Part shown: piece after piece, positions 1-8,281 of the stretch | Layout of the letters: each line of letters opens with the position of its first letter | Position numbering within the stretch: the first letter of the stretch is position 1 | NCBI GenBank assembly: GCA_964383905.1 | Contig: CAYLJO010000013.1 | Span: forward strand, 1-50,333 | Length of the DNA: 50,333 nucleotides | Source: CAYLJO01 sp964383905 | GTDB taxonomy: Bacteria; Acidobacteriota; Blastocatellia; Pyrinomonadales; Pyrinomonadaceae | Direction: 5' to 3' | Made by a program: the position numbers and the translations under genes | The notes under the pieces: model-generated | What the model saw: the letters and a program-made list of their open reading frames with translations, nothing else | The model's database searches: none | What the model was told of the DNA's origin: nothing

Positions 1-452
1 GGCTTGCCGGCGCAGAAAGGACAGTAATTTTCTCCGCCCCCGAGGTCTCTATCGACCGGCTTCGCGCCGGTTTCGGCAAGCCATCGGGCGTAAGGCTGCA
101 AGAATGTCTTCGCGAAAAACTGAATATCAGAAGGCTCGCGCCATTGCTGGAGCAGCATCTCGTCAATCTCGGACTCGGTTGCTCGCTGCAGGGCCTGCGC
201 TTCCTCGACCAGCGCCCTAGGTCCGTGGGACTCAACCGAGCGCAGCAGCGTAGGCATCATGGCTCGGACGATGCTTAAATCCTCCTCCAACAGCCCCGAA
301 GGGAGCCAGCCTTTGTGGCCGCGAAGGCGCTCATACAGCTCCTTCTGAGTGCGCAGCAGTTTTCCGTAGAATGTGAGTAGCTCACGAGTCGCCTCACTTT
401 TCGCAGCGAGTTGATCAGCCCTTTGAATCCGCGTATCCCACGACTCCTTCAT
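1..452 (-). CDS. FdhE-like formate dehydrogenase accessory protein (5' part only)
   Basis: Reading the minus strand from ATG at 452 gives an open frame of about 150 codons that runs off the left edge of the window. It starts MKESWDTRIQRADQL and ends at the edge with NYCPFCAGKP. The Cys-x-x-Cys just before a Gly/Pro turn, after a helical region of about 140 residues, matches FdhE, a protein that binds and helps mature formate dehydrogenase before export or assembly. The window holds only the N-terminal half, so the second CxxC rubredoxin-like knuckle cannot be checked. No strong ribosome binding site precedes the ATG. Assignment rests on motif spacing and helical N-terminal pattern and is fairly likely, not certain. 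Confidence 0.65.
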   Translation of the reverse strand, partial: MKESWDTRIQRADQLAAKSEATRELLTFYGKLLRTQKELYERLRGHKGWLPSGLLEEDLSIVRAMMPTLLRSVESHGPRALVEEAQALQRATESEIDEMLLQQWREPSDIQFFAKTFLQPYARWLAETGAKPVDRDLGGGENYCPFCAGK

Positions 453-674
453 GATTATCCATAACTAGAGCAGGACTCTTGATCTTGTCAAGCAAACGAA
501 CAGTTGACCGGCCGTATCATCACAAGGCGAGCATCCGGGAATTGACTGTGATTGAGAGGGCTCTAAGCTTCGAAACATAGTCCCGGGCTCTTTGATCAAG
601 CCGGGCTTGCTTCCAAACTCAGGAATCTAAATCGGATTGAAGAAGGCGTTGGTGCGATGAAAGGATTTTAATCT

Positions 675-1073
675 TTAGCCTCTGGGAGAATTTTCTGCTT
701 CAGGCTGTGCGCCGGCCGTATCAGTCACCACGTTATAGCCGGAGATATTGTAGCGCTTGATTTTACTATTAAGTGTCGTCACCTTTACGCCGAGAAGTTG
801 CGCGGCGCGCGTCTGGTGCCCACCAGTTCGTTCGAGAGCGCGCAGGATAAGCTCTTTCTCGAACCGCTGCACCTCATCGTAGAGGTTCATGCTGTGCTTC
901 ACGCCCGCAGGCTGGGTATCGGCCAGGGCCTCCACTTCTTTCATTAAAGTGAGGGCGACCTTTTTCAGTGTTTCAATCCTGTGGCTTAATGCGACTTCAG
1001 TTTGCGAACCCGGCGAGTCCGACCCATTTAACAGGCGCATCTTCTCGCGCCTCATACGTAGTGCGCCACTCAT
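675..1073 (-). CDS. Small Fis-type helix-turn-helix regulator
   Basis: A 132-residue protein whose C-terminal part (about residues 68-112) is a Fis-type HTH: ILRALERTGGHQTRAAQLLG followed by VKVTTLNSKIKRYNI. This domain normally ends sigma-54 activators (NtrC family), but here no AAA+ or receiver domain is present, so it is a stand-alone DNA-binding protein. The start is supported by GGAGG seven bases upstream of the ATG at 1073. A sigma-70-like promoter lies at 1291-1318, and a 21-bp-period direct repeat sits just upstream of it, of the same kind as seen before the neighbouring two-component and metalloprotease genes. Target genes are unknown. Confidence 0.8.
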   Translation of the reverse strand: MSGALRMRREKMRLLNGSDSPGSQTEVALSHRIETLKKVALTLMKEVEALADTQPAGVKHSMNLYDEVQRFEKELILRALERTGGHQTRAAQLLGVKVTTLNSKIKRYNISGYNVVTDTAGAQPEAENSPRG

Positions 1074-1290
1074 CCTTGCACCTCCGGCAAATCTGCAAAA
1101 ACCATCTTTCCTCGCAGGCGGCGGTGCGACCGGGGGCTCGCGACCTCCTGTTCCCGCCAGCTGGAGCGCAGCTGCAAAAGCTCACCTCTCAGCGCTCTTC
1201 GTGGATCAGGCGCGGCCGCTTCCGTCACTAATAAGGATCGATCAGGCTGGCGCCCGTGCCCCCGCGTCAAGTCTACCCATTGCAACTATT

Positions 1291-1318
1291 TAAATATACG
1301 CGTAAGCCCTGACGTCAA
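1291..1318 (-). promoter_or_regulatory. Candidate promoter of the Fis-type gene
   Basis: On the minus strand TTGACG (1318-1313) is followed after 16 bp by TATTTA (1296-1291), giving a good sigma-70-like match about 220 bp upstream of the Fis-type start. The -35 box lies 7 bp from the proximal TCACAAA repeat (1326-1332), the position expected for a class-II-type activator site. Confidence 0.5.
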
Positions 1319-1322
1319 GGGT

Positions 1323-1369
1323 GACTTTGTGACCAAAGGGTCGGACTTTGTTATAAGCGGGCCTGGGAG
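1323..1369 (-). promoter_or_regulatory. TCACAAA/TAACAAA direct repeat, copy A
   Basis: Minus-strand TCACAAA at 1332-1326 and TAACAAA at 1353-1347 are exactly 21 bp apart, two helical turns. The 47-bp block aligns without gaps to 4903-4949 with 35 of 47 identical bases by eye. It lies just upstream of the promoter of the Fis-type gene. Direct repeats with about two-turn spacing are typical of LytTR regulators, one of which is encoded next door, but the link is inferred. Confidence 0.5.
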
Positions 1370-1396
1370 AGGGATGAGTGGTCCTAAAAGCGCCGC

Positions 1397-2176
1397 CTAC
1401 AGTACCTTCCCCAAGGCTTCTTGCAAGTTTTCACGATAATTACGGCTGAGCGTTAGCTGTGTGCCATTATGCAGGATAACGCGATACTCCCCATGAAACC
1501 ATGGTTGTAATTCCTGTATTCGATCAATTTTGACAATGGCCGAGCGATGAATGCGCAGGAATTTTTTTGGATCAAGCTGGGCTTCGAGGCCACGTATCGT
1601 CTCGCGCAAGAGATAGGACTTCTGCCCGTTATGAACGCGCACGTAGTTCCCTTCGGCCTCGACCCAGTAAATATCATCGGTTTCAAGAAAGAAGACGCGC
1701 CCACCCGTCTTGATAACCAACCGCTCCAGGTATTTCGGCGCCGCTTTGAGCTCCTCCAGCAGAGCGAGGATGCGCTGGTCCAGATTGGCATTTCGCTCAC
1801 GGCGGATTTGAGCCTTCGCCCGCTGCCACGCCGCCTCAAAGCGTTCACGATCAAAAGGCTTCAACAAATAATCCAAAGCGTGCACTTCGAAGGCGCGGAC
1901 GGCGTATTGATCGTAAGCCGTCACAAAGATCACGAACGGAATGTGTTCTGCCCCAAGAGCTTCCAGGACGGCAAAGCCGCCCAGTTCAGGCATTTGGACA
2001 TCGAGAAAGAGTAGATCGGGAGTATGCGCGCGAATCGCTGCCACGGCCTCGTGCCCGTTGGCGCACTCCCCAATGATTTCAACTTCCGGATCATCACTGA
2101 GCATCTCACGAATCAATTCGCGCGCCAGCGGCTCGTCATCAATGACCAACGCACGAATACGTGTCGCGTCTGTCAT
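1397..2176 (-). CDS. LytTR-family response regulator
   Basis: A 259-residue two-component regulator: receiver domain at about 8-125 with the acidic pair in VIDDEP, phospho-acceptor Asp59 in LLFLDVQMP and the conserved Lys in YLLKPFD, then a LytTR DNA-binding domain at about 155-255 (GGRVFFLETDDIYWVEAEGNYVRV split in two conserved blocks, and FLRIHRSAIVKID). Start choice: an open frame extends to a TTG at 2185, but AAAGGAG lies directly against that codon, whereas it is about nine bases from the ATG at 2176, so the ATG is chosen. The LytS-type kinase gene lies 343 bp upstream by start codon choice on the same strand. A perfect palindrome TTTTGTGACAAAA at 2260-2272 lies in its leader and suggests regulation. 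Confidence 0.93.
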   Translation of the reverse strand: MTDATRIRALVIDDEPLARELIREMLSDDPEVEIIGECANGHEAVAAIRAHTPDLLFLDVQMPELGGFAVLEALGAEHIPFVIFVTAYDQYAVRAFEVHALDYLLKPFDRERFEAAWQRAKAQIRRERNANLDQRILALLEELKAAPKYLERLVIKTGGRVFFLETDDIYWVEAEGNYVRVHNGQKSYLLRETIRGLEAQLDPKKFLRIHRSAIVKIDRIQELQPWFHGEYRVILHNGTQLTLSRNYRENLQEALGKVL

Positions 2177-2259
2177 CTCACCCAACTCCTTTCTGGCCTA
2201 AGCACCCATGACCCTTGGCGGTAAATTTCACCCTAGCTCTTAAACACCGCAGACATTGA

Positions 2260-2272
2260 TTTTGTGACAAAA
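2260..2272. promoter_or_regulatory. Palindromic TTTTGTGACAAAA element upstream of the LytTR gene
   Basis: TTTTGTGACAAAA is a perfect 13-nt palindrome with a central G, 84 bp upstream of the response-regulator ATG. It contains the same TCACAAA core found upstream of the Fis-type, kinase and HELGH genes, though here no second copy is seen 21 bp away. Confidence 0.4.
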
Positions 2273-2385
2273 TTTGGCTGGCAACTATCCGGGCTGATTA
2301 AATCAGCTACACGACAAGGTGATTTACGTACAAGCGGCGCAGAATGTTCGACGGTCCGGTGCTTTGCTTCAAGGTGATGCCGCTA

Positions 2386-3519
2386 CTACGCATGTGTGGC
2401 GGGTTTGGTCGCGGCAACTTCTGTTCCAGACGGTATTTCTAAGGTTACAATCAACCCGCCCTCAGGATCATTGGTCATCTCGAAGTGTTGCGCTGATCCA
2501 TAGAGCTGCTCAAGGCGCGCGCGCGTGTTGGTCAGGCCGAGGCCCTCCTTCGACTTGGTCATGAGGTCTTGATCCATTGTCAGACCGGGGCCATTGTCCC
2601 TCACCTGTATCCGGAGCATACCACCCCTTTCTGCTGCTTTGATTTCAATGAGACCGGGCGTCGAGCGCGTGGCAATGCCGTGCCGGATTGCGTTCTCAAC
2701 AATCGGTTGCAAAATCAAGTTGGGCACCTGTGCGTTAAGTGCTTGTGGCTCAACCTCCACATGGGTGGTAAGGCGATCCTGAAAACGTATGCGCTCGATC
2801 TCCAGATAGCCTTTGAGGAACTCTATCTCCTCTTGCAAGGTGACTTCCTGAGTTCCAGAGTTCTCTAAAGTGAGACGCAAGAAATCACCCAGGAGGGCGA
2901 TCATTTTACGAGCCGCTTCGGTATCTTTATTCAGAAGCGCCGCGATCGAGTGAAGTGTGTTGAAGAGGAAGTGCGGTTGGAGTTGCATCTTGAGCGCCTG
3001 CAACTGGGATTGCGCCAGCAGTGACTCAAGCTGCGAAGCCTTCAACTCCCCTTTGCGATAGCGATTGTAGTAATTAAAAGCGTGGCTCATGAGGATGATG
3101 AGCCAGTATATCGCCATGTCCCTGTCAAGGTTCCATAATATCATCCTGAACATGTAGATGGTGGAAAAGGAGCGTAAACCTTTCAGGTGAATTGTATAGA
3201 AAGTGTAAAAGATACTTGTTATAACGGCTATCAAAGCGGTGCTGAGGAGGAGGTGGATTAATCCGTTGCGGAGCCAGTGCTGTCGTTCAATACGGAAGCG
3301 CCGCGCGAGCCAGATCACCAGTGGGGTCACGAGTGCCCACAGGTAACAGAATGTTACCTCCATAAAGAGTGCCGTGGAAAATGATATCGGGTGCTCCGTG
3401 TAAATATCTGAAAAATATAGCTGGCTGGTAAAGAACAGCGCAACCAGGGTCCATATTCCCCAGATCATACCCAGCCTAAGCCAGCGCCGCTGCCATATCA
3501 TTCTACCGTCAGCATCCAT
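2386..3519 (-). CDS. LytS/YehU-type membrane sensor histidine kinase
   Basis: About 377 residues. The N-terminal 150 residues hold four hydrophobic segments and no recognisable extracellular sensor domain. Then comes the His_kinase (PF06580) block with the phospho-accepting His in MQLQPHFLFNTLHSI (about residue 183), a HATPase domain with N box PIVENAIRHG, G1 VRDNGPGL and G2 GLGLTNTRARLEQLYG. This class phosphorylates LytTR regulators, and the adjacent downstream gene encodes one, so they form a pair. The frame is open to a GTG at 3537; the first ATG at 3519 is preferred, but neither has a clear ribosome binding site. The region upstream carries a TCACAAA element (3692-3698) and a small hairpin. 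Confidence 0.92.
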   Translation of the reverse strand: MDADGRMIWQRRWLRLGMIWGIWTLVALFFTSQLYFSDIYTEHPISFSTALFMEVTFCYLWALVTPLVIWLARRFRIERQHWLRNGLIHLLLSTALIAVITSIFYTFYTIHLKGLRSFSTIYMFRMILWNLDRDMAIYWLIILMSHAFNYYNRYRKGELKASQLESLLAQSQLQALKMQLQPHFLFNTLHSIAALLNKDTEAARKMIALLGDFLRLTLENSGTQEVTLQEEIEFLKGYLEIERIRFQDRLTTHVEVEPQALNAQVPNLILQPIVENAIRHGIATRSTPGLIEIKAAERGGMLRIQVRDNGPGLTMDQDLMTKSKEGLGLTNTRARLEQLYGSAQHFEMTNDPEGGLIVTLEIPSGTEVAATKPATHA

Positions 3520-3640
3520 GTCAGCGAAGCTTAACACGTTTTGATAAATTCAAACCGATGGAATGAAAGCAAGGAGACCGTTGCCGGGCCGTTGACCACG
3601 CCTTGATCAAAAGCACCGGGATTTCGTTGGAGGGGAGTCG

Positions 3641-3658
3641 TGCTCTTAAAAAAGAGCA
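3641..3658. other. Small hairpin in the kinase gene leader
   Basis: TGCTCTT, AAAA, AAGAGCA forms a 7-bp stem with a 4-nt loop between the kinase gene and its upstream TCACAAA element. It could be a weak attenuator or chance; no long U-run follows on the minus strand. The rest of 3520-3847 shows no coding sequence. Confidence 0.3.
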
Positions 3659-3691
3659 AGTTTTAGTATGAGGGAGCCGCCGGAGAAGGTT

Positions 3692-3735
3692 TTTGTGACA
3701 GAACGGCCGAGACTGGGGATGAGTTGGCCTCAAGG
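3692..3735 (-). promoter_or_regulatory. TCACAAA element, copy C, upstream of the kinase
   Basis: Minus-strand TCACAAA at 3698-3692 lies about 170 bp upstream of the kinase start. The position 21 bp away (3713-3719) matches the core at only 4 of 7 bases. The GGGATGAGT block at about 3717-3725 also follows copy A (1372-1380), so the shared sequence extends beyond the core. Confidence 0.35.
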
Positions 3736-3847
3736 AGGGACGACCGGTCGCGGGCTCGAGAGATGTCCGGCCCTAACTATGGCAGAACTGTAATATGCTT
3801 TCCGGAATTTATAAGTAAAGGCTTTACAGACATCCGTGCAAGGGGGT

Positions 3848-4738
3848 TCATTGCCCCACCTTCTTGTCCTTATCATTGATGGCGCCAGGCGCTGTTCCTC
3901 TAGTAAAGAGCTTAGAGCTGACCCGGCTGTTTCTAAGTCCTTTAATTTGATCTCCGCATTGCGACTCGATCATTAAGTTGTTCTTCCGGCTCTGCTCCTC
4001 GTTATTCCCGTCATCCGGTAACAACCAGTTCCCGTCCGATCCTTTCATCAAATGCCCAAGCTCATGCAAAAGCATCAAAACACGCACCTCCCTGGTAGCA
4101 GGCGGGAAGCTGCCAACATGTGGAATATACTCATCAGTGGGAAATCTTTGCTTCGTGTTGAATGGCCCGTAGGCGTTGACTTCCACTCTGCCAAAGAGGC
4201 GATACGAAAGGCCGGTTTCCTTATTAGTTACGCTTACGGGGGATCCGGACATTCTGATTCCGACCCTCGTGTCGAGCTTTGTCAGACGCGATCGCTCAAT
4301 CATGTTGGTGAGGACCTCGAGACCCGCGCCCGCTCCGCCAAAGAACCGGCTACAACTGTTGTCGTCCGTTAAAATGCCGGAAGCATCACTGTAAGCCTCA
4401 CGTATTGGCGCCGGTCGTCTTGATAGGAGCGAAGGTAACTGCTTATTGCGCGGCTCCGCCTCGCGGGACCCATTCCCAGTATTCCGCGATAGTCCCCCTT
4501 CTTTGTTCCCGCGCGGAGCAGTCCGGTCAAGGCTCATCGCCCCGTCTTTTCGCGCGTCAATCTCAACATTACTAACCAAACTCTCATTGCCACCAGGTGA
4601 CCGCGTGCTACCACTCACGGGAGTAAGTTGTGTGGTGTCATGACCTAAATCTTTTCGTTCCGCTTGCGCCTCGGCGCTTGTTAACACCGGCATGCTCAAG
4701 ACCATGGCTATAACTCTGATTACTTTCTGCAATCCCAT
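3848..4738 (-). CDS. Secreted protein with HELGH zinc-metallopeptidase motif
   Basis: A 296-residue protein with a clear signal peptide (about residues 1-26, ending SAEAQA). Residues 27-115 are polar and low in complexity, probably disordered. A predicted globular part follows, with HELGH at about 225-229 in VLMLLHELGHLMKG, a gluzincin-like zinc-binding site. Two cysteines lie before and after the motif. A third zinc ligand is not obvious; Asp or Glu in the DDGNNEEQ stretch is a candidate. I do not recognise the family and it may bind metal without protease activity. The gene stands alone, with the best-conserved 21-bp direct repeat 165 bp upstream, suggesting control by the neighbouring LytTR system. 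Confidence 0.7.
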   Translation of the reverse strand: MGLQKVIRVIAMVLSMPVLTSAEAQAERKDLGHDTTQLTPVSGSTRSPGGNESLVSNVEIDARKDGAMSLDRTAPRGNKEGGLSRNTGNGSREAEPRNKQLPSLLSRRPAPIREAYSDASGILTDDNSCSRFFGGAGAGLEVLTNMIERSRLTKLDTRVGIRMSGSPVSVTNKETGLSYRLFGRVEVNAYGPFNTKQRFPTDEYIPHVGSFPPATREVRVLMLLHELGHLMKGSDGNWLLPDDGNNEEQSRKNNLMIESQCGDQIKGLRNSRVSSKLFTRGTAPGAINDKDKKVGQ

Positions 4739-4902
4739 CGCCGCGCCTCCTATTGCCGGGTAACTATTCCGAATGCGGGGATCACTTTTGGCGATCCCTC
4801 TCTAACTAGTTTTCGTCAGAATTGCTCAGGCGAGCTATACGGCTTCCAAGTCACCGGAGGCCGCTATGCCGACTAATACGCAGGCTAATAAAGGTAAAGA
4901 TG

Positions 4903-4949
4903 GACTTTGTGACGGGAAGGTTAGTGTTTGTGATAGGCGGGCCTAGAAG
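4903..4949 (-). promoter_or_regulatory. TCACAAA direct repeat, copy B
   Basis: Two exact minus-strand copies of TCACAAA (4912-4906 and 4933-4927) are 21 bp apart. This is the clearest copy of the element, and it lies 165 bp upstream of the HELGH gene. The surrounding 47 bp align with copy A at 35 of 47 positions. As in copy A, a -35-like hexamer (TTTACC) begins seven bases after the proximal core. Apart from this, 4739-5228 shows no coding sequence. Confidence 0.5.
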
Positions 4950-5228
4950 TAGTACGAAACAGCTTGCGCCAGTGCGAGCACGCAAAGCGCAAACCTTACG
5001 GCCGGAATAAGCTCTGCAGTTGTGGTTGGTGAGTGCGATCGGTACACCCCTTTCCACAAGGCGGACGACGCAGAGCTGTGTTTGTTAACGTTCTTGCCGA
5101 AAATAAACCGGTAGAAAAGAGAGAAGCCTCATCGTTTCCGAGCCTGATGGGGAAGGGGCGTCCTGGCTCTATGAAGGAAGTGTGAAGCGGACGGTTGAGA
5201 TTCGAATCAGGTCAGGACAGAAGAGATT

Positions 5229-5506
5229 TACTGGACGACCGAAGTCATGGAATCAATTAATTTTCGCAACCCAACCCTCTGGTGGCATGACTTGCGTGCC
5301 ACATTCGGCACTCGGCTGGCCGGAGCTGGCTATGAATCCTTCACCATCATGCAACTCATGGGCCATTCGGGCCTCAAGACCGCGCAGAGCGCTACGTCCG
5401 GGCAACGCAGCTCGGTAGACGGGCTGCTGTGGAGGCCGAAGCAGTGAACGTTATACGCATGGTCACAAAGGGAAACGGGCGACTCGTTCTTGTCGCCCGT
5501 AAGTGA
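5229..5506 (+). pseudogene. Tyrosine recombinase (phage-type integrase) C-terminal remnant
   Basis: The frame beginning near 5247 encodes the recombinase box HDLRATFGTRLAGAGYESF with the His-x-x-Arg pair, then LMGHSGLKTAQ with the second His. At about 5390 the frame shifts by one. The other frame continues RYVRATQLGRRAAVEAEA with the catalytic Tyr and stops at TGA 5504-5506. The first catalytic Arg and the whole N-terminal domain are missing, so this is a dead fragment. It lies 15 bp from the 3' end of tRNA-Pro, the classic place for an integrase that inserted at a tRNA 3' end. The left boundary is approximate. Confidence 0.75.
5475..5500 (-). terminator. Hairpin downstream of tRNA-Pro
   Basis: ACGGGCGAC (5475-5483) pairs perfectly with GTCGCCCGT (5492-5500) around an 8-nt loop. 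On the minus strand it lies about 20 nt after the tRNA 3' end and is followed by TTCCCTTT, so it may terminate the tRNA transcript. It also overlaps the end of the integrase remnant on the other strand. Confidence 0.5.
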
Positions 5507-5520
5507 TTGATTTAATTAAA

Positions 5521-5595
<75 letters not shown>

Positions 5596-5642
5596 CAATT
5601 CAATCAAATGTTTGAGGATTCTAAGTGACACGCGGTAGCATG

Positions 5643-6338
5643 TCAAACTTCGGCGCTTTGACGCCCCTCCGCTTTCTCCGCCCGTAGATTCTTGACGTGG
5701 CGCCAAATCCACCAGATGACGGCCAGCGCGAGGATAATTCCGATCACAAAGTCAAAGCGGTGGAACCAGGACTTGAGCGCTTCATTCTTATTCCACTGCT
5801 CGCCGAGCTTCTCGCCGACGTAAGCAAGAGCAAGGCACCACGGAAGCGAACCGGCAAAAGTATAAATAATGAATCGTGAGAGATGCATCCGCGCCACACC
5901 CGCCGGAAAGGCGATAAAGGTGCGGATGACCGGCAGTAATCTGCTGGCTAAGACTATGACCTCCCCGTAGCGAGAGAACCACCGGTCGGCCAAATCAAGG
6001 TCGTGGCGGGAAATCAGCACGTAGCGGCCGTACTTCTCGATCAACGGGCGCCCACCGTACATCCCAACCCAGTACGCGACAAGGGAGCCGACGACGCAGC
6101 CGACCGCGCCTGCCACGCTAACCGCCCAGAGGTTAAAGCGGCCTGTATAAACCAGGTAGCCGGAGAAAGGCATGATTACTTCCGACGGTAGAGGAATGCA
6201 CGCCGACTCGATGGCCATTAGTAAGATGATTCCCGAGTAACCGAGCGTGGCGATGATTGCAACGATGTAACCTGAGAGTATCTCAATAATCCTGGCGATC
6301 AATTGTTTGCTCCCCACGACACTGGAAACGGGTGACAA
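5643..6338 (-). CDS. DedA-family integral membrane protein
   Basis: A 231-residue protein with the DedA (SNARE-associated, VTT) signature: ESACIPLPSEVIMPFSGYL near residues 44-62, a glycine-rich loop, and FSRYGEVIVLASRLLPVIRT with the Phe/Arg-rich re-entrant motif, followed by GVARM and a SLPW turn. About five membrane segments are visible. Members act in lipid translocation and membrane homeostasis, including undecaprenyl-phosphate or phospholipid recycling. It is the last gene of a surE-pcm-dedA run on the minus strand, 18 bp after pcm, so probably co-transcribed. Confidence 0.93.
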   Translation of the reverse strand: MSPVSSVVGSKQLIARIIEILSGYIVAIIATLGYSGIILLMAIESACIPLPSEVIMPFSGYLVYTGRFNLWAVSVAGAVGCVVGSLVAYWVGMYGGRPLIEKYGRYVLISRHDLDLADRWFSRYGEVIVLASRLLPVIRTFIAFPAGVARMHLSRFIIYTFAGSLPWCLALAYVGEKLGEQWNKNEALKSWFHRFDFVIGIILALAVIWWIWRHVKNLRAEKAEGRQSAEV

Positions 6339-6356
6339 GAGGAAAAGGCTCGCCCG

Positions 6357-7082
6357 TCACGCATTGGACGACCAACCGTAATGTCCGATCAGCGGGACAA
6401 AGGCACATGCGCCGTGATCTTCGTGTGTGAATCCTTCTTCGGTCTTAATAACGCGGATAAGCTTTTGCGACTCACGCGTCCCGCCGACCGGAATGACGAG
6501 CCTTCCGCCGAGCCGCAATTGCGCGAGTAAGGGCTCCGGCACGTCCGGCCCGCCCGCCGCGACAAGGATCGCGTCATAGGGGGCATGCGCGCTCCAGCCA
6601 AGAGTACCGTCGAAGCATTTAATTGTAGCGTTATAGATGTCCAACCGGCGGATGCGAGCCTGCGCCTCACGCGCGAGATCCCCGATGCGTTCGATGGCAA
6701 AGACCTGCGCGGCGAGACGCGCGAGCACCGCGGTTTGATAACCGGAGCCGGCGCCGATCTCAAGCACACGGCTCCTCTCATCAAGCTCGAGCAGTTCGGA
6801 CATGTGTCCAACAATAAATGGCTGGGAGATGGTCTGATTGGCGGCAATCGGCAGCGCGTAGTCGCCGTAGGCGCGACTCTGCAATGCATCGGGAACGAAA
6901 ACATGGCGGGGGACAGCGCGCATGGCGTCGAGCACGCGTGGGTCGCGGATGCCATAATCCTCACGCAAACGCTCAACCATGCGCTCGCGCGGGATGCGGT
7001 ACTCGGCGAAAGGCGCGATGGGACGTAGCGGGGTGGAATTCAACGCTTTGCTCACTCCAGATAAAAACGGGGCACGTTTCAC
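6357..7082 (-). CDS. pcm: Protein-L-isoaspartate O-methyltransferase
   Basis: A 241-residue SAM-dependent methyltransferase that repairs isoaspartyl residues in damaged proteins. Visible motifs are VPRHVFVPDAL and AYGDYALPIAANQTISQP in the N-terminal half, and the SAM-binding loop VLEIGAGSGYQTAVLARL, all diagnostic of Pcm. The gene starts with GTG at 7082, giving about 30 residues before the usual family start; a later start is possible. It lies 7 bp after surE, the classic pairing of two stationary-phase survival genes, and 18 bp before dedA. Confidence 0.95.
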   Translation of the reverse strand: MKRAPFLSGVSKALNSTPLRPIAPFAEYRIPRERMVERLREDYGIRDPRVLDAMRAVPRHVFVPDALQSRAYGDYALPIAANQTISQPFIVGHMSELLELDERSRVLEIGAGSGYQTAVLARLAAQVFAIERIGDLAREAQARIRRLDIYNATIKCFDGTLGWSAHAPYDAILVAAGGPDVPEPLLAQLRLGGRLVIPVGGTRESQKLIRVIKTEEGFTHEDHGACAFVPLIGHYGWSSNA

Positions 7083-7089
7083 CGAGATG

Positions 7090-7860
7090 CTAGCTGTTTC
7101 GCACGACTTCGCCGGCGCTGGTGTAGTTCCAGCTCTCGATGGCCGTCAGCGCGCGGTGATCAGTCATATCGCTCCTGAGCGGCGTGACGGAGACGTATCC
7201 CTGTTCAATGGCGTAGTAGTCCGTGCCCTCGGCAGAGTTGCCGCTGAAATATTCTTCTCCGATCCAGAAATAAGGCTTGCCGCGTGGGTCAATATGCTCA
7301 CTAATAACGGGGCGGGCATTCTTAATGCCCTGTCGTGTGACGCGAACGCCTTTAATGCTGCCGACAGGAATATTGACGTTAAGCAGCGTCCCTTCGGGCA
7401 GCCCTTCCTTCAAAACCTTCCGCACGGCGGTGACAGCGAAGCGCGCGGCTTCCGTGAAATCAAAGTTCTCCCGGGCGACCAAACTGAAGGCGATGCCCGG
7501 CACGCCGAGAATCGTCGCTTCGAGCGCGCCCGCGACTGTCCCCGAATAGGTCGCGTCATCACCGAGGTTACCGCCGTGATTGATACCGGATACGCAGAGG
7601 TCAGGCCGCTCCGCTTCAAGCAGGATTTTATTGAGCGCGAGCGTCACACAATCGGTCGGCGTGCCATCGACGGTCCAATGCCGCCGATCAATCTGGCGTA
7701 TACGGAGCGGGCGTGCGAGCGTCAGACTGTGTGAGGCGCCGCTCATCTCGGAAGCGGGCGCGACCGTGTACACTTCACCAACTTCGCCGAGGGCCTCTTC
7801 TAATTTGATGAGGCCGTCTGAATGAATGCCGTCATCGTTGGTCAGTAGGATGCGGGTCAT
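7090..7860 (-). CDS. surE: 5'-nucleotidase SurE
   Basis: A 256-residue metal-dependent nucleoside 5'-monophosphatase and exopolyphosphatase of the SurE family. The N terminus MTRILLTNDDGIHSDG carries the metal-binding Asp pair, followed by VAPASEMSGASHSLT and GTPTDCV, and VSGINHGGNLGDDATYSGTV with the conserved Asn. Length is typical. It heads the operon with pcm and dedA, consistent with stress survival and macromolecule repair. Confidence 0.97.
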   Translation of the reverse strand: MTRILLTNDDGIHSDGLIKLEEALGEVGEVYTVAPASEMSGASHSLTLARPLRIRQIDRRHWTVDGTPTDCVTLALNKILLEAERPDLCVSGINHGGNLGDDATYSGTVAGALEATILGVPGIAFSLVARENFDFTEAARFAVTAVRKVLKEGLPEGTLLNVNIPVGSIKGVRVTRQGIKNARPVISEHIDPRGKPYFWIGEEYFSGNSAEGTDYYAIEQGYVSVTPLRSDMTDHRALTAIESWNYTSAGEVVRNS

Positions 7861-7908
7861 AACTAAAAGCAGATTAGACCATTACGGGTAACCGACCGCT
7901 CACGCGCC

Positions 7909-7925
7909 ACTCTTTAATTAAGAGT
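7909..7925. other. 17-nt palindrome between rpsU and surE
   Basis: ACTCTTTAATTAAGAGT is a perfect palindrome, with CGCG on both sides (7904-7907 and 7929-7932) able to extend it imperfectly. It lies upstream of surE and downstream of rpsU; it may be an operator or a weak terminator for rpsU. Confidence 0.3.
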
Positions 7926-8077
7926 TAACGCGACAGACCGACCGCGCCGCGCTCCCACACCTGAGTGCTTACCTCGTGCGCGGGGCGCGGGGGATTTCGC
8001 TTTCCACATTGTGCTTGTGTAAACGAACGGTGAGGTCGCAGTGAGTTCCCTGCGCGCGGCTTGAAAAACTGGCCCGA

Positions 8078-8281
8078 CTAATCGCGTGTCGTTCGTGCGC
8101 GGCCCTTCTTCTTGTTGCGCTTACGCGCGAGAGCAGATTTGAGCTTGGCCTTCTGACCCGGCGGCATGAAGAAAGCATGCTTCTTCGCGTCCTTAATAAT
8201 CTCCTCGGTCATTACTCTGCGTTTGAATCGCCGCAGCGCGCTTTCAATCGACTCTCCCTGATTAACAGTAACTATCGCCAT
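8078..8281 (-). CDS. rpsU: Small-subunit ribosomal protein bS21
   Basis: A 67-residue basic protein with the bS21 pattern: start MAIVTVNQGESIESALRRFKRR, VMTEEIIKDAKKHAFF, and a Lys/Arg-rich tail KRNKKKGRART. It sits at the 30S platform near the anti-Shine-Dalgarno sequence and aids translation initiation. It stands alone between surE and the radical SAM gene, all on the minus strand. Confidence 0.97.
   Translation of the reverse strand: MAIVTVNQGESIESALRRFKRRVMTEEIIKDAKKHAFFMPPGQKAKLKSALARKRNKKKGRARTTRD

Noticed and set aside
5463..5469. Plus-strand TCACAAA near tRNA-Pro as another copy of the shared element
   Set aside because: It has the opposite orientation, no second core 21 bp away and no gene placed to be controlled by it.
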